The translations under genes and the position numbers were made by a program. The notes below the pieces were generated by a model that searched no databases, was not told where the DNA came from, and saw only the letters and a list, made by a program, of their open reading frames with translations. A DNA stretch of 64,000 nucleotides, taken from contig JADJBC010000005.1 of assembly GCA_016703945.1 (NCBI GenBank), positions 301,369 through 365,368 of the forward strand, written 5' to 3'. Source of the stretch: Candidatus Aalborgicola danicus. GTDB taxonomy: Bacteria; Pseudomonadota; Gammaproteobacteria; Burkholderiales; Burkholderiaceae_C. The first letter of the stretch is position 1. Every line of letters starts with the position of its first letter. Below are positions 8,767 through 18,215 of this stretch, one piece after another.

Positions 8767-9294
8767 ATGGCCAAGAAATTATTGCTGGGATGCGTGGCGC
8801 TGGTCGCCTTTTTGCTGATATTTGCGACGACCCGGCCGGACAACTTTCGGGTGGAGCGCAGCATTGTGATCAAGGCCGATCCTGCCCGTATTTATGCGCT
8901 GTTAAACGACTTTCATAATTTTGGCTCCTGGTCCCCGTGGCAAAAGCTCGATCCGGGGATGAAAGTCAGTTATGCCGGTGCAACCAACGGCAAAGGCGCC
9001 ATCTATACCTGGGACGGCAACGATGACGTCGGTTCCGGACGTATGGAAATACTGCAGACGGAACCCCATAGCCGCGTGTTGGTCAAATTGGACTTCCTCC
9101 AGCCTTTTGAGGCCCACAACACATCCGAATATACTTTGGCGAGTGCCTCCGGCAACACAACTGTCACCTGGGCGATGTACGGGCCAAGCCCTTACGTGTC
9201 CAAACTCATGGGTATTTTTGTCAGCATGGACAGCATGATTGGCAAGGACTTTGAGCGAGGTCTGGCCAACCTCAAAGCGGTATCCGAACAATAG
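8767..9294 (+). CDS. SRPBCC (START/polyketide-cyclase-like) protein
   Basis: A 175-residue protein with an N-terminal membrane anchor or uncleaved signal (LLLGCVALVAFLLIFATT). A helix-grip lipid- or ligand-binding domain follows: FRVERSIVIKADPARIYALL, then FHNFGSWSPWQKLDP, the usual opening of this family. The ATG is preceded by CAGGAG. Ligand is not predictable. It lies 55 bp before serC, but serC has its own leader, so cotranscription is only possible. Confidence 0.8.
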   Translation: MAKKLLLGCVALVAFLLIFATTRPDNFRVERSIVIKADPARIYALLNDFHNFGSWSPWQKLDPGMKVSYAGATNGKGAIYTWDGNDDVGSGRMEILQTEPHSRVLVKLDFLQPFEAHNTSEYTLASASGNTTVTWAMYGPSPYVSKLMGIFVSMDSMIGKDFERGLANLKAVSEQ

Positions 9295-9349
9295 CCCCCA
9301 GCTGGGCGCAACAGTTTTCATTTTCCTAGTTCCTCTACGCGAGACCACG

Positions 9350-10471
9350 ATGCAACAACCCACGGTTAAACCCCAGAGCTCCAATTTTTCCTCAGGCCCG
9401 TGCGCCAAACGCCCCGGCTACAACGTCGCGGCGCTACAGCTCGACACCCTGGGGCGGTCACACCGTTCCGCACTGGGCAAGAAGGCCCTGGGTCTGGCGT
9501 GTTCCGAAACGGCCCGCATTCTGGGTCTGCCCGAAGGTTATCGGGTGGCCGTCGTCCCGGCGTCCGATACCGGTGCGGTTGAAATGGCCATGTGGTCTCT
9601 GCTGGGGCCCCGCGGTGTGGACGTGTTGGCCTGGGAGTCGTTCGGCTCCGGCTGGGTGACAGACATCGTCAAGCAACTCAAGCTGCCCAATGTCAACAAG
9701 ATCGAGGCGGGCTACGGTGACATTGCCGACCTCACACGGGTGAACTTTGATAACGACGTGGTGTTCACTTGGAACGGGACCACTTCCGGCGTCAAGGTGC
9801 CCAACGGCGACTGGATACCGGCTGAGCGCGCCGGCTTGACCATTTGTGACGCCACCTCGGCGGTGTTTGCCATGGAACTGCCCTGGGACAAACTCGATGT
9901 GGTGACTTACTCCTGGCAGAAGGTGCTGGGTGGCGAGGGTGGCCACGGCATGTTGATCCTGAGCCCACGTGCTGTGCAGCGGCTGGAGAGCTACAGCCCG
10001 CCCTGGCCCATGCCCAAGATTTTCCGCATGACCTCGGGCGGCAAGTTGACTGAAGGTCTGTTCAAGGGTGAGACCATCAATACCCCGTCCATGTTGTGTG
10101 TGTCCGATTACCTGGACGCCCTGGCCTGGGTGGAACGCCTTGGCGGCGTGCCCGCCACCATGGCCCGCAGCGAAGCCAACCTGAAAATCATGGCCGACTT
10201 TGTGGCCGCCAACGACTGGATTTCCTTCCTGGCCAAGGATCCCGCCACACGTTCCAACACCAGCGTCTGCCTGACTCTGACTGTCAGTGAAGAGCAGGTC
10301 AAGAAGATGGTCAAGCTGCTGGAAGCCCAGGGCGTGGCCTATGACATTGGTGCCTACAAGGATGCGCCAGCCGGCATTCGCATCTGGTGCGGCGCCACGG
10401 TTGAAGCGGCCGATTTACAAGCGTTGCTGCCCTGGCTGAGCTGGGCCCACGCCGAAGTCACTGCCAGCTGA
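9350..10471 (+). CDS. serC: Phosphoserine aminotransferase (alphaproteobacterial/archaeal-type SerC)
   Basis: A 373-residue PLP enzyme that converts 3-phosphohydroxypyruvate and glutamate to phosphoserine, second step of serine synthesis. Fold-type I signatures: NFSSGPCAKRPGY at the N-terminus, DATSAVFAMELPW with the PLP-binding Asp, and TYSWQKVLGGEGGHG with the Schiff-base Lys. The sequence matches the branch described from alphaproteobacteria and methanogens rather than the usual E. coli-type SerC. ATG 9350 gives the family N-terminus; the open frame extends back to 9239. The serA-type dehydrogenase follows after 54 bp, forming a serine operon. Confidence 0.9.
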   Translation: MQQPTVKPQSSNFSSGPCAKRPGYNVAALQLDTLGRSHRSALGKKALGLACSETARILGLPEGYRVAVVPASDTGAVEMAMWSLLGPRGVDVLAWESFGSGWVTDIVKQLKLPNVNKIEAGYGDIADLTRVNFDNDVVFTWNGTTSGVKVPNGDWIPAERAGLTICDATSAVFAMELPWDKLDVVTYSWQKVLGGEGGHGMLILSPRAVQRLESYSPPWPMPKIFRMTSGGKLTEGLFKGETINTPSMLCVSDYLDALAWVERLGGVPATMARSEANLKIMADFVAANDWISFLAKDPATRSNTSVCLTLTVSEEQVKKMVKLLEAQGVAYDIGAYKDAPAGIRIWCGATVEAADLQALLPWLSWAHAEVTAS

Positions 10472-10525
10472 TCGGTCGGGCCTTTCGGCCTGGCGTCTAA
10501 ACCAATCATTCCGGAGAGCGTGCCC

Positions 10526-11714
10526 ATGTTCAAGGTTCGTACCTACAACCAGATTTCCGTTCGCGGCCTGGAGCGGTTTCCCCGCCCGCACTATGAGGTC
10601 GGAAGCGATATCGGCCACCCTGATGCTTTTTTGCTGCGCAGCCAGAAACTGCAGGGCATGGAAGTGCCCGACACACTCTTGGCGGTTGCGCGGGCCGGTG
10701 CCGGCGTCAACAACGTACCCATTGCCGACTACAGCAAACGCGGCATTGTGGTGTTCAACACACCTGGCGCCAATGCCAACGCGGTCAAGGAGCTGGTCAT
10801 GGCCGGCATGTTGCTGGCCACCCGCGGCATCCTGCCGGGGCTGGCCTACGTGCAGACGCTGACCCATATGAACGATGCGGTCGAGATGTCGGCCTTGCTG
10901 GAGAAAGAGAAAGCCCGTTTTGCCGGCGGTGAACTCAAGGGCAAGACGCTGGGCATTGTGGGTCTGGGGGCCATTGGCTCCATGGTGGCCGACATGGCGC
11001 TGGCTATGGGCATGAAGGTCGTGGGGTTCGATCCCGCACTTTCGATTGACGCCGCCTGGCGCCTGTCCAATGCCGTGACGCGCATGGAAAATTTGCAGGC
11101 CCTGATGGCGCGCTCCGACTACGTGTCCCTGCACGTTCCGGCTATGGATGCGACCCGCCACCTGATCAACGAGGGACGCGCTGGCCTCGGCCAAAAAGGG
11201 CGCGGTTTTGCTGAACTTCGCCCGCGAAACCATTGTGGACCCGGCGGCCGTGCTGCGCAGCCTGGACCAGGGCCGTCTCAGCCGTTACGTGTGCGACTTC
11301 CCCGAGCCCGCCCTGCTGGCGCGCCCTGACGTGATTGCCATGCCCCACATCGGGGCCAGCACCGAAGAGTCCGAAGAAAACTGCGCCGTCATGGCTGCCA
11401 ACCAGCTGATGGATTTTCTGGAGAACGGCAACATCACCAATTCGGTGAATTTTCCCGCCGTGGCCATGACCCGCACACCGGGCACGTGGCGCATCACCTT
11501 TACCAATGACAATGTGTCCGGCGTTCTGGGAAATGTGTTGTCGGTGTTGGCAGGGCACCAGGTCAATGTGGTGGACATGATGAACAAAAGCCGCGCCGAG
11601 CTGGCGTTCAACATCATTGATGTGGAGCAGCAGCCCAGCGCGGCCGTGGTAGCGGCCATTGCGGCCACCGGCCATGTGATCCGGGTTCGGGTGCTGGGCT
11701 CCGAATTGCTATAA
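10526..11714 (+). CDS. serA: D-3-phosphoglycerate dehydrogenase (frame broken by one base)
   Basis: An NAD-dependent 2-hydroxyacid dehydrogenase catalysing the first step of serine synthesis, about 395 residues once corrected. The N-terminal part carries the NAD fingerprint GKTLGIVGLGAIGSMVADMA, and the C-terminal part carries the ASTEESEENC active-site region plus an ACT domain (GVLGNVLSVLAGHQVNVVDM). The frame is shifted by one extra G in GAGGGAC near 11174; removing it restores LINEDALASAKKGAVLLNF. The rest is intact, so a sequencing error is more likely than a dead gene. RBS GGAG at 10513. The stop TAA at 11712-11714 lies inside repeat copy B. Operon with serC. Confidence 0.85.
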
Positions 11715-11762
11715 AAAATGTAACTTCCTACCCACTATTGACGAGGGCTGGAGCCTGATTTG
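11706..11762 (+). repeat. Dispersed palindromic repeat, copy B
   Basis: The landmarks TTGCTAT, TGTAACT, CGAGGGCTGGAGCC are present. The copy begins within the last codons of serA and supplies its stop codon. Confidence 0.65.
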
Positions 11763-11835
11763 TCTCATAAGAACTGCAGTGGAACACGATCGGTCGGGGC
11801 TCGCGCATCCATTCACTCTGGCTCCAGTGTAGCAA

Positions 11836-13962
11836 CTACTGCGCATTCAATAACTGAGCCTGCTTGGCGCGCGCCGCCAGGTTGACGCCGGGCTTGAGCA
11901 GTGCCACGCTGTCGCCCAGAATGTGAGCGGCTTCGATCAGCAGCACATCTTTGTCATTCTTGCGGGCCTTTTCCGCTGCCAGTTCGACGCTGAGATCGCG
12001 CTCACCGGCTTGCAGGCCGTCATCTTTCGCGACATCGTTCTTGATGTTGTCGTCACCATCCTTGGCCTTTGTGCCGGCCTTGCGGGCGGCCAACTTGGCT
12101 TCTTGCGCCTGTTTTTCCTTGCGCCGCTCGGCCTCGTTGAGCGAAAGCTCGTTGCGCTTACGCTTGAGGTTGAATTCGGCGATGTCCTCTTGCAGGTACT
12201 GGAAGTCTTTCTCATTCTTCACGCGCAGCTTGTGCTGCCCGACCAGGATCGGCAGCAGGTCTTGCAAGGTGCCGTTGGGTGAAAACTTGGCGGCTGGGAT
12301 CTGGACCCAGGGCAGGGCGTTGTCGTAGCTGGACTCGCCATGTTCGCCGGTCTCCATCACGGTGGGGAACGTGACGTCGGGTGTGACACCGCGCAGTTGG
12401 GTGGTACCACCGTTGATGCGGAAAAACTGGGCAATGGTCAGCTTGATCTCGCCCAATTGCGGTTTCTCTGACTTGGCGATACGGTCCAGGTTGATCATGG
12501 TCTGCACCGTGCCCTTGCCAAAACTGGGCTCACCCAGGACCAGGCCACGGCCGTAGTCCTGAATCGCGGCGGCAAAAATTTCGGAGGCCGACGCGGAATT
12601 GCGGTTGATCAACACCGCCAGTGGACCCTCCCACGCCGGTTGCGACTGGGGCGATGATTCGATGCGGATTTGTCCCTTGGCATCGCGCACCTGCACGACC
12701 GGGCCTTTGCCGGTAAAGAAGCCGGTGAGTTCTATGGCTTCCGACAGGGAGCCACCGCCGTTGTTGCGCAGGTCCATCAAAATTGCATCGACCTTTTTGT
12801 CTTTGAGTTCCTTGATCAGAACCGCCACATCGCGCGACGTACTCTTGTAACCCGAGATGCCTTTTTGCTTGGCAGCAAAATCTTCGTAGAACGAAGGCAG
12901 CGTGATCACACCGATTTTGCGGGTGAGCGCGCCGTCGGTAATGGTTTGCACCGATGACTTGGCGGACTGGTCTTGCAGGCTGATGGGTTTGCGCACCAGG
13001 GACACCACTTTGTGTTTGCCGTCCGGACCGGCGTCAGCGGGTAACACTTCGAGCCGCACCACCGTGTCGGCAGCGCCACGGATCAGGGTGACCGAATCGT
13101 CCAGGCGAGCGCCCATGATGTCGGTCATGGTGCCGGCGTCACCCTGGGCCACGCCGACAATGCGGTCACCTACTTTCAGCTGGCCCGACAGGGCAGCCGG
13201 TCCACCGGCCATCAGCTCCCGAATGGTGGTGTATTCGTCCACTTCGACCAGTACCGCACCAATGCCCACCAGGGACAGCCGCATGGAGATGTCGAAATTG
13301 GCCGCCGTGCGGGGTGCCATGTAGTTGGTGTGGGGCTCAATGGCCATGGTGTACGCGTTCATGTAGGTGTTGAACGCGTCTTCGTTGTTGAGGCGGCCTA
13401 AGCGCTTGAGGCTGTTGTCGTAACGTTTGCCCAGCAGGTCAACAATGCTTTTGTCGTCCTTGCCCGCCAGCTTGAGGCGCAGCCAGTCGTTCTTGACGCG
13501 TTTGCGCCACAGGTCCAACACGTCGGCCTCGGTCTTGGACCAGCCTTGCTTGTTGCGCACAAACTGGTAACTCTCCGCGCTGTCAAATGTGAAGCCACCT
13601 TTGAGTAAATTGCGCGCAAAAGCCAATCGTTCCACGGCTCGCTTGACGTACAGGTTGAAAATTTCGAAAGGCCGACCAAGTTCCCCGTTCAACATGTCGG
13701 TTCCGAGCTTGCTACGTGCGGGTGCCAGTTCGTCAATGTCGGCCTGGATGAAGAACAACTTCTCGGGATCGAGGGCTTTCAAATACTGGTCAAAAATCTT
13801 GCCCGACAAGGCTTCATCCACGGGCGTTGGTTTGTAGTGGTAACGCGACAGCAAATCGGCCGCCATGGAAGCCGCCTTGGCGGCCTGCGCGTCCGGAACG
13901 ATGGGCGCGCTATGTGCTGCGGTGATACAAGCAAACAGCAGTCCGAGTAGTTTCAATTTCAT
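11836..13962 (-). CDS. prc: Carboxy-terminal processing protease (tail-specific protease)
   Basis: A 708-residue periplasmic S41 protease. A signal peptide occupies about residues 1-18 (LLGLLFACITAAHS), a PDZ domain about 230-320 (GIGAVLVEVDEYTTIRELMA), and the catalytic core about 390-560. The catalytic dyad is visible as Ser in NSASASEIF (about residue 455) and Lys in EPSFGKGTVQ (about 479). The C-terminal extension is charged, as in E. coli Prc. It degrades or trims periplasmic proteins with nonpolar C-termini and influences cell-wall hydrolases. Monocistronic; the upstream region 13963-14154 is shared with the divergent lipoprotein gene. Confidence 0.92.
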   Translation of the reverse strand: MKLKLLGLLFACITAAHSAPIVPDAQAAKAASMAADLLSRYHYKPTPVDEALSGKIFDQYLKALDPEKLFFIQADIDELAPARSKLGTDMLNGELGRPFEIFNLYVKRAVERLAFARNLLKGGFTFDSAESYQFVRNKQGWSKTEADVLDLWRKRVKNDWLRLKLAGKDDKSIVDLLGKRYDNSLKRLGRLNNEDAFNTYMNAYTMAIEPHTNYMAPRTAANFDISMRLSLVGIGAVLVEVDEYTTIRELMAGGPAALSGQLKVGDRIVGVAQGDAGTMTDIMGARLDDSVTLIRGAADTVVRLEVLPADAGPDGKHKVVSLVRKPISLQDQSAKSSVQTITDGALTRKIGVITLPSFYEDFAAKQKGISGYKSTSRDVAVLIKELKDKKVDAILMDLRNNGGGSLSEAIELTGFFTGKGPVVQVRDAKGQIRIESSPQSQPAWEGPLAVLINRNSASASEIFAAAIQDYGRGLVLGEPSFGKGTVQTMINLDRIAKSEKPQLGEIKLTIAQFFRINGGTTQLRGVTPDVTFPTVMETGEHGESSYDNALPWVQIPAAKFSPNGTLQDLLPILVGQHKLRVKNEKDFQYLQEDIAEFNLKRKRNELSLNEAERRKEKQAQEAKLAARKAGTKAKDGDDNIKNDVAKDDGLQAGERDLSVELAAEKARKNDKDVLLIEAAHILGDSVALLKPGVNLAARAKQAQLLNAQ

Positions 13963-14154
13963 CCGGTTTCCGTTTCAATTGACGGGAGTTAAGAGGCCAT
14001 GGATCGCCACGTTCCAGCGACCAAGCCCAGCATAGGAGACACCGAGAGCCCTAAAAGTTCCAAGACAGCAACACCCCACCGCATGGGGCTAATTTTGCCA
14101 GCTTCAGCATAAAATTTGCTGCATAAAACAACATCACCCAGGGAGACGTTCTAT

Positions 14155-14970
14155 ATGAAGAACCGTCGTGCGCCAAGTTGCGCATCTTCTTTCAATCCAT
14201 GGCGTCTTGCTTCTGTCGCCCTGGCCATTGGATTGCTGTCGGCCTGTGGCGGCGGGGGCAGCGCCGCACCCGACGTTCCAAAGTGGCCCGTCAGTGGCAT
14301 CACCAAGGGATTGCCAGCAGGCAATCGCCTGGTATTGCAGAGCAATTGGGGCGAAAGTCTGACGGTAGCAGCGGATGGTCCATTCGCTTTTTCGACCCTA
14401 CAGCCTGGCGGTGCTGCCTATGTGGTGTCTATCAAGACTGCCCCCGAGGGGTTTCAATGCACCGTTCCCAATGGCGTTGGAACCATGCCCAGTGCGGCTC
14501 TGGATTCGCTCAGTGTGCGCTGCACCGTGCCCGGGGCGCTGCCAGTGGGCCACTGGGAGCAGGCCGTGTGCAGCCCTACCAACGCTTTTGGAACGACAAG
14601 AAAAGCGCTCCGCAATTTGATCTATGACGCCAGGGTGGATCCGTCTGGAGTGAGCTACTTCGCTTCGGTTGCCCTCTACACCAACGCGGATTGTTCCGGC
14701 GAACGGCAGGAATTCGGTGCAGGCAAACCCTTGGCGCGCTCTTTTGTAACAGCGCGTACCCAAGCCACGGTCAAAATGACGGTTTATTGGGGAGAATCGA
14801 ACGCTGGCGGTATGGGAATCTATGATCCCTTCACGACCATCATGGTTTGGCAAGACACCCAACTTTGTATTTTTGAACGTATTGTGATTACTGATTTTCC
14901 TGATGCGGCGAGCCTCGAAGCGCAGGTGAGTGCCGCCATTGCGGATGGCAAGTGTTACACAGCTCGCTAA
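14155..14970 (+). CDS. Putative lipoprotein of unknown function
   Basis: A 271-residue protein with a signal peptide ending in the lipobox LLSAC (Cys31), then a Gly-rich linker GGGGSA, so it is probably anchored in the outer membrane. The mature part has six or more Cys and a beta-rich pattern (LQPGGAAYVVSIKTAPEGFQC, GHWEQAVCSPTNAFG), resembling the lipoproteins with a carbohydrate- or peptidoglycan-like exposed domain that are common in Comamonadaceae. ATG 14155 follows GGGAGA. Divergent from prc. No specific function can be assigned. Confidence 0.75.
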   Translation: MKNRRAPSCASSFNPWRLASVALAIGLLSACGGGGSAAPDVPKWPVSGITKGLPAGNRLVLQSNWGESLTVAADGPFAFSTLQPGGAAYVVSIKTAPEGFQCTVPNGVGTMPSAALDSLSVRCTVPGALPVGHWEQAVCSPTNAFGTTRKALRNLIYDARVDPSGVSYFASVALYTNADCSGERQEFGAGKPLARSFVTARTQATVKMTVYWGESNAGGMGIYDPFTTIMVWQDTQLCIFERIVITDFPDAASLEAQVSAAIADGKCYTAR

Positions 14971-14997
14971 CGCGCAATACAGAAACGATGCAGCAGT

Positions 14998-15048
14998 CAC
15001 TATTTTTTTGATAGCTGGTAACGCATATTCTGCGTGGGCTAGAGTACT
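14998..15048 (+). repeat. Dispersed palindromic repeat, copy C
   Basis: Contains TTGATAGCTGG, ACGCATATTCTGCG and GGGCTAGAG. The inner ACGCA/TGCG and outer TAGC/GCTA arms can pair. It lies between the lipoprotein stop and the end of the convergent pirin gene. Confidence 0.75.
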
Positions 15049-15067
15049 AATTCGACCATACTTTTGT

Positions 15068-16087
15068 TCAGCGCGTCTCCACCCGCCCATCCGCATGTTT
15101 GGCAAAGCGGCCTTGTTCACGCGGGTGCACCGGGTCGCTGGCGCCCCAGGGCCAGCCGCCAAAATTGGTGGCGCGGTAGTCGGCAAAGGCCTGGTGAATT
15201 TCGGCCTGGGTGTTCATGACAAAGGGGCCGTATTGGGCCACCGGTTCGGCGATGGGGCGGCCTTGTAGCACCAGCAGTTCGGTGGCTTGGTCGCCGTTAA
15301 CCAGTTCCGCCTCGGTCTGGGCCCGCACTTCAATCGCGCTGCCGGGTGGCACCGCTTTTCCGCCAATCGACAGCGCCGAGCCCTGGAAGAAGTACAACAT
15401 GCGCCGTGTGGCCGATCCCTTGGCAGCCGGTAGTGTCCAGCGCGCACCTGGCTCCAGTTTGAGGGTCCAGATGGCCAAGTCGGAGTCCGCTTGCGACGCC
15501 CACGAGTCCGGTGGCGGAGGCAGGCCTTTAGCGTCGCCTAATGTGCCTGCCACGCAGGCCACGTCAGTCGCCAAGCCTTGGGCGTCCACCGAATGTACGC
15601 GGGCGATGTTTTCGCGCCAGAACATTGTGAAATGCGGCTCCACCATCTTGTTTTTGGCGGGCAGGTTGAGCCAGATCTGGAACAGCTCCGCCGGGTTGGC
15701 CTGCTCCGCATGCACCAGCGGGAACATCTCACAGTGCACGATGCCTTTGCCAGCGGTCAGCCATTGCACGTCGCCACCACCAAAACGTGCAGTGGCGCCC
15801 AGGGAGTCGGAATGGTCAATCAGCCCCTTGCGGGTGATGGTTACCGTCTCGAAGCCCCGGTGGGGGTGCGATGGAAAGCCCGGAACTGTTTGCCCGTGGT
15901 ACATGCTCCAGCCGTCTTTGCCGCCAAAGTCCTGGCCCAGGTTGCGCCCTGCCAGCGATGTTGACGGCCCCATGGCGGCATTGCCGCGCGGGTAAGCATC
16001 CAGGTGGTGCACACAAAACAAGAAAGGGTCAAGGGTTTGCCAGGGGAAGCCCAGATGTTGAACGTTGAGGATGGTAGAGGTGTTCAT
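15068..16087 (-). CDS. Pirin family protein
   Basis: A 339-residue bicupin. The N-terminal cupin carries the metal-binding signature FPSHPHRGFETVT and GIVHCEMFP, the iron or copper ligands of pirins; the C-terminal cupin is the more variable lid domain. Bacterial pirins act as quercetinase-like dioxygenases or redox-sensing regulators; the substrate is unknown here. ATG 16087 is chosen to give the usual pirin N-terminus (the frame opens at 16186). Monocistronic; its 3' end faces repeat copy C and the lipoprotein gene. Confidence 0.88.
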   Translation of the reverse strand: MNTSTILNVQHLGFPWQTLDPFLFCVHHLDAYPRGNAAMGPSTSLAGRNLGQDFGGKDGWSMYHGQTVPGFPSHPHRGFETVTITRKGLIDHSDSLGATARFGGGDVQWLTAGKGIVHCEMFPLVHAEQANPAELFQIWLNLPAKNKMVEPHFTMFWRENIARVHSVDAQGLATDVACVAGTLGDAKGLPPPPDSWASQADSDLAIWTLKLEPGARWTLPAAKGSATRRMLYFFQGSALSIGGKAVPPGSAIEVRAQTEAELVNGDQATELLVLQGRPIAEPVAQYGPFVMNTQAEIHQAFADYRATNFGGWPWGASDPVHPREQGRFAKHADGRVETR

Positions 16088-16164
16088 GCTGCAGATTTTC
16101 GCCGGACTCACAAAAGTATCGGCGACCCCAGGGGTTTGCCAGACGCTGCCACTAAGATACCCGG

Positions 16165-17445
16165 TTGTTTCAACCCTTGGATGCATTCGTTTTGTCGTTG
16201 GTATCGCAGTCTGTCCGTTCGGTCAGCCGCCGGCCCCCCCCTGGGGGGCGGTGCCTCCGGGGGCCGCCCCCCGGCCCGGCCCGGGCCTTTTGGCGTCTGC
16301 TGCTTGCGCTGCTGGGTGTGGGCGCCTTGCTGGCGCTCGAAGTCTGGCAGCGGCCCGAGAGGCCCTGTCCGGCAAATGCGGTGTGGAGCGGCCCTGCTGC
16401 GCCGCCAGACTTGGCCACCTTGCGGGTGGTAGACCGTGGCCCCATACCCATGCCCGCTGGCATGGCTGCCGCCCATGCCAGCAGCTTGCTGGCCATGCCC
16501 GCCGGTCATGCTGCGGCGCTGACGGTGTTCTGGTTTTCCGGTGACCGGGAGAGTGGGCCCAATGTGCAGATTGCCGCCTCGCAATACCTGCGCGCCACAC
16601 ACCAATGGTCCCCGCGCGATTTGTGGTCAACCGTTTTGTCGCCGGCTCGCAACTGGGTTTTGGCATTCGCCGGCTGGGTAACCCGGTCGCCTGGCTGGAT
16701 GGCCAGGGCCGCATCCATGTCTTTGTGGTGGCGACGGGCGGCGGCGGCTGGGCGGCTTCGCGGGTTTTGCACCTGCGCCAGAGCAGCACGGGCAATGGCC
16801 TGGAGGATTTGGCCTTTGAGCCGGTGCGCGTGTTGCCCTTGTCGTGGATGTGGAACACCAGCTTTCTGGTTCGCAATGCACCCTTGCCACTGGCGGATGG
16901 CGGCATGGTGCTGCCGGTACATTTTGAGCTGGGTATCAAATACCCGGCGGCGCTGCGTTTTGACCGCAACGGTGACTTCAAAGGCATGGTCCGCATCTCA
17001 CAACGCCCTTTCTTATTGCAACCCAGCCTGGTCATGCAGTCGCCCACCCAATGGCTGGCGCTGATGCGTGATGAGCGACCGCAAGGGCAAGATTGGCGTG
17101 GCCCACACGGCCGATGGCGGCGCGCACTGGAGCGATTTACCCGACCTGGCGCTGGACAACCCGGACGCTTCGGTGGCCGGCCTGGGCCTGGGCCCGGGGC
17201 AGATGCTGCTGACCCACAACCCATCCAATACGTCGCGCGGCACGCTGGACCTGAGCCAGTCGGTCGATGGCCGTAGCTGGCGAACGGTCCAGACGCTGGA
17301 GCGCGGCGCGCCGCAAGACGAGTTTTCGTACCCGTCTCTGCTGTGGTTGGATGGCAGCCTGTGGGTGAGTTACACCGTGGAGCGTGAGCGCCTGGCATGG
17401 CAGCGCTTGGCACCGGTTGTCGCGACCACCAAGGGCGAACCATGA
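16165..17445 (+). CDS. Exo-alpha-sialidase-like (BNR/Asp-box) protein, frame broken twice
   Basis: Three frame segments join into one protein of about 425 residues. The N-terminus has a membrane anchor (RLLLALLGVGALLALEV). The middle segment (16605-17075) reads LGFGIRRLGNPVAWLDGQGRIH and FELGIKYPAALRFDRNGDF. The last segment (17068-17445) holds an Asp-box-like HTADGGAHWSDL and SVDGRSWRTVQTL. One C is missing in the C-run at 16610-16613 and one base is extra near 17076; the shifts cancel. The fold is a sialidase beta-propeller, but the catalytic specificity is not established. The start is uncertain because of a GC-rich hairpin at 16243. It overlaps the following membrane-protein gene by ATGA. 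Confidence 0.65.
16243..16272. repeat. Very GC-rich inverted repeat near the sialidase start
   Basis: GGGGGGCGG (16243-16251) and CCGCCCCCC (16264-16272) are perfect 9 bp arms around a 12 base loop, within a longer C/G-run block at 16231-16285. In every frame it encodes Pro/Gly/Arg-rich low-complexity sequence, so it may lie upstream of the true start. Confidence 0.6.
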
Positions 17446-18143
17446 ACGCACAACCCAGTTTGTGGTGGGCACATCTGCTGGCAACCGATGCACCGGCGCT
17501 GCCGACCGCGCTGGCCATGCAAATCTGGTTGCACCTGGGTTGGAGTGTGGTGCTAGCCAGTATGGGCGCGGGTGTGGTCAGCCGCTACTGGCCTGGCACG
17601 GCTGGTCGGCTGGAGTTGCGGCATTGGGGTACGGCGCTGGTGTTGGCGCTGTGGACCTGGGTGCCAGGGCCGTATTCACCTGCGTATTGGTTGGGTCTGG
17701 TATTTCAGGCGCCCAGCATCGTTGCGGTGCTGTTGTGTGATGGGTTGTTGCGCAAGCGTTTTTTAGCCAGCCGATCCGCCCCGGCCGCAGTTCACGAACC
17801 CAACCGTTTCCGCTTGTCACTCGCCTTGGCGGGTGTGCTGGTGGGCTGGGCTTTGTTGCTGGACACGTTTGCTCTGTTGCCGATGCAACCGTACGCCTGG
17901 GGCTTCAGCCCGGTGGCCGTAGCGTTGGTGGTGTTTGGCGCGTTGTTGCCATGGCTTGCGGGCACAAGCCCCAGACACTCCCGGTGGTGGGTGTCGCCTG
18001 TCGCCTTGTTGGTGTTTGTGGTGTGGCGGCTGCCCAGCGGCAATGTGTGGGACGCCGTGCTGGACCCCTGCTTGTGGTTGGCACTGCATGGCTACCTCTT
18101 ACGGGCTGTCTGGCGCCACTACACGACACGCAGTGTGGGGTGA
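17442..18143 (+). CDS. Multi-pass membrane protein
   Basis: A 233-residue protein with six or seven hydrophobic helices, including LRHWGTALVLALWTWVPG and LALAGVLVGWALLLDTFALL. No enzymatic motif is visible. Its ATG overlaps the stop of the sialidase-like gene (ATGA at 17442-17445), so the two are translationally coupled and probably act together, for instance at the envelope. I cannot assign a function. Convergent with the cyclase-domain gene, with repeat copy D between them. Confidence 0.75.
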   Translation: MNAQPSLWWAHLLATDAPALPTALAMQIWLHLGWSVVLASMGAGVVSRYWPGTAGRLELRHWGTALVLALWTWVPGPYSPAYWLGLVFQAPSIVAVLLCDGLLRKRFLASRSAPAAVHEPNRFRLSLALAGVLVGWALLLDTFALLPMQPYAWGFSPVAVALVVFGALLPWLAGTSPRHSRWWVSPVALLVFVVWRLPSGNVWDAVLDPCLWLALHGYLLRAVWRHYTTRSVG

Positions 18144-18157
18144 GTACAGGTTATAAA

Positions 18158-18215
18158 TCACTACGGTATTGATAGCAGCTTACGCAGTGTTTTCGGGGGC
18201 TAGAGGCCAGAAAGG
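18158..18215 (+). repeat. Dispersed palindromic repeat, copy D
   Basis: Contains TTGATAGCAG, TTACGCAGTG, TTTTCGGGGGCTAGAGGC. It separates two convergent genes, and its CTAGAG arm provides the TAG stop of the cyclase-domain gene on the minus strand. Confidence 0.75.

Noticed and set aside
10472..10500. Terminator between serC and serA
   Set aside because: GGCC-TTTC-GGCC is only four base pairs with no T-run, and serA follows with a good ribosome-binding site, so an operon is more likely.
16223..17518. 431-codon minus-strand frame across the sialidase-like gene
   Set aside because: Pro/Arg/Ser-rich translation without domains; the plus strand carries recognisable propeller motifs.
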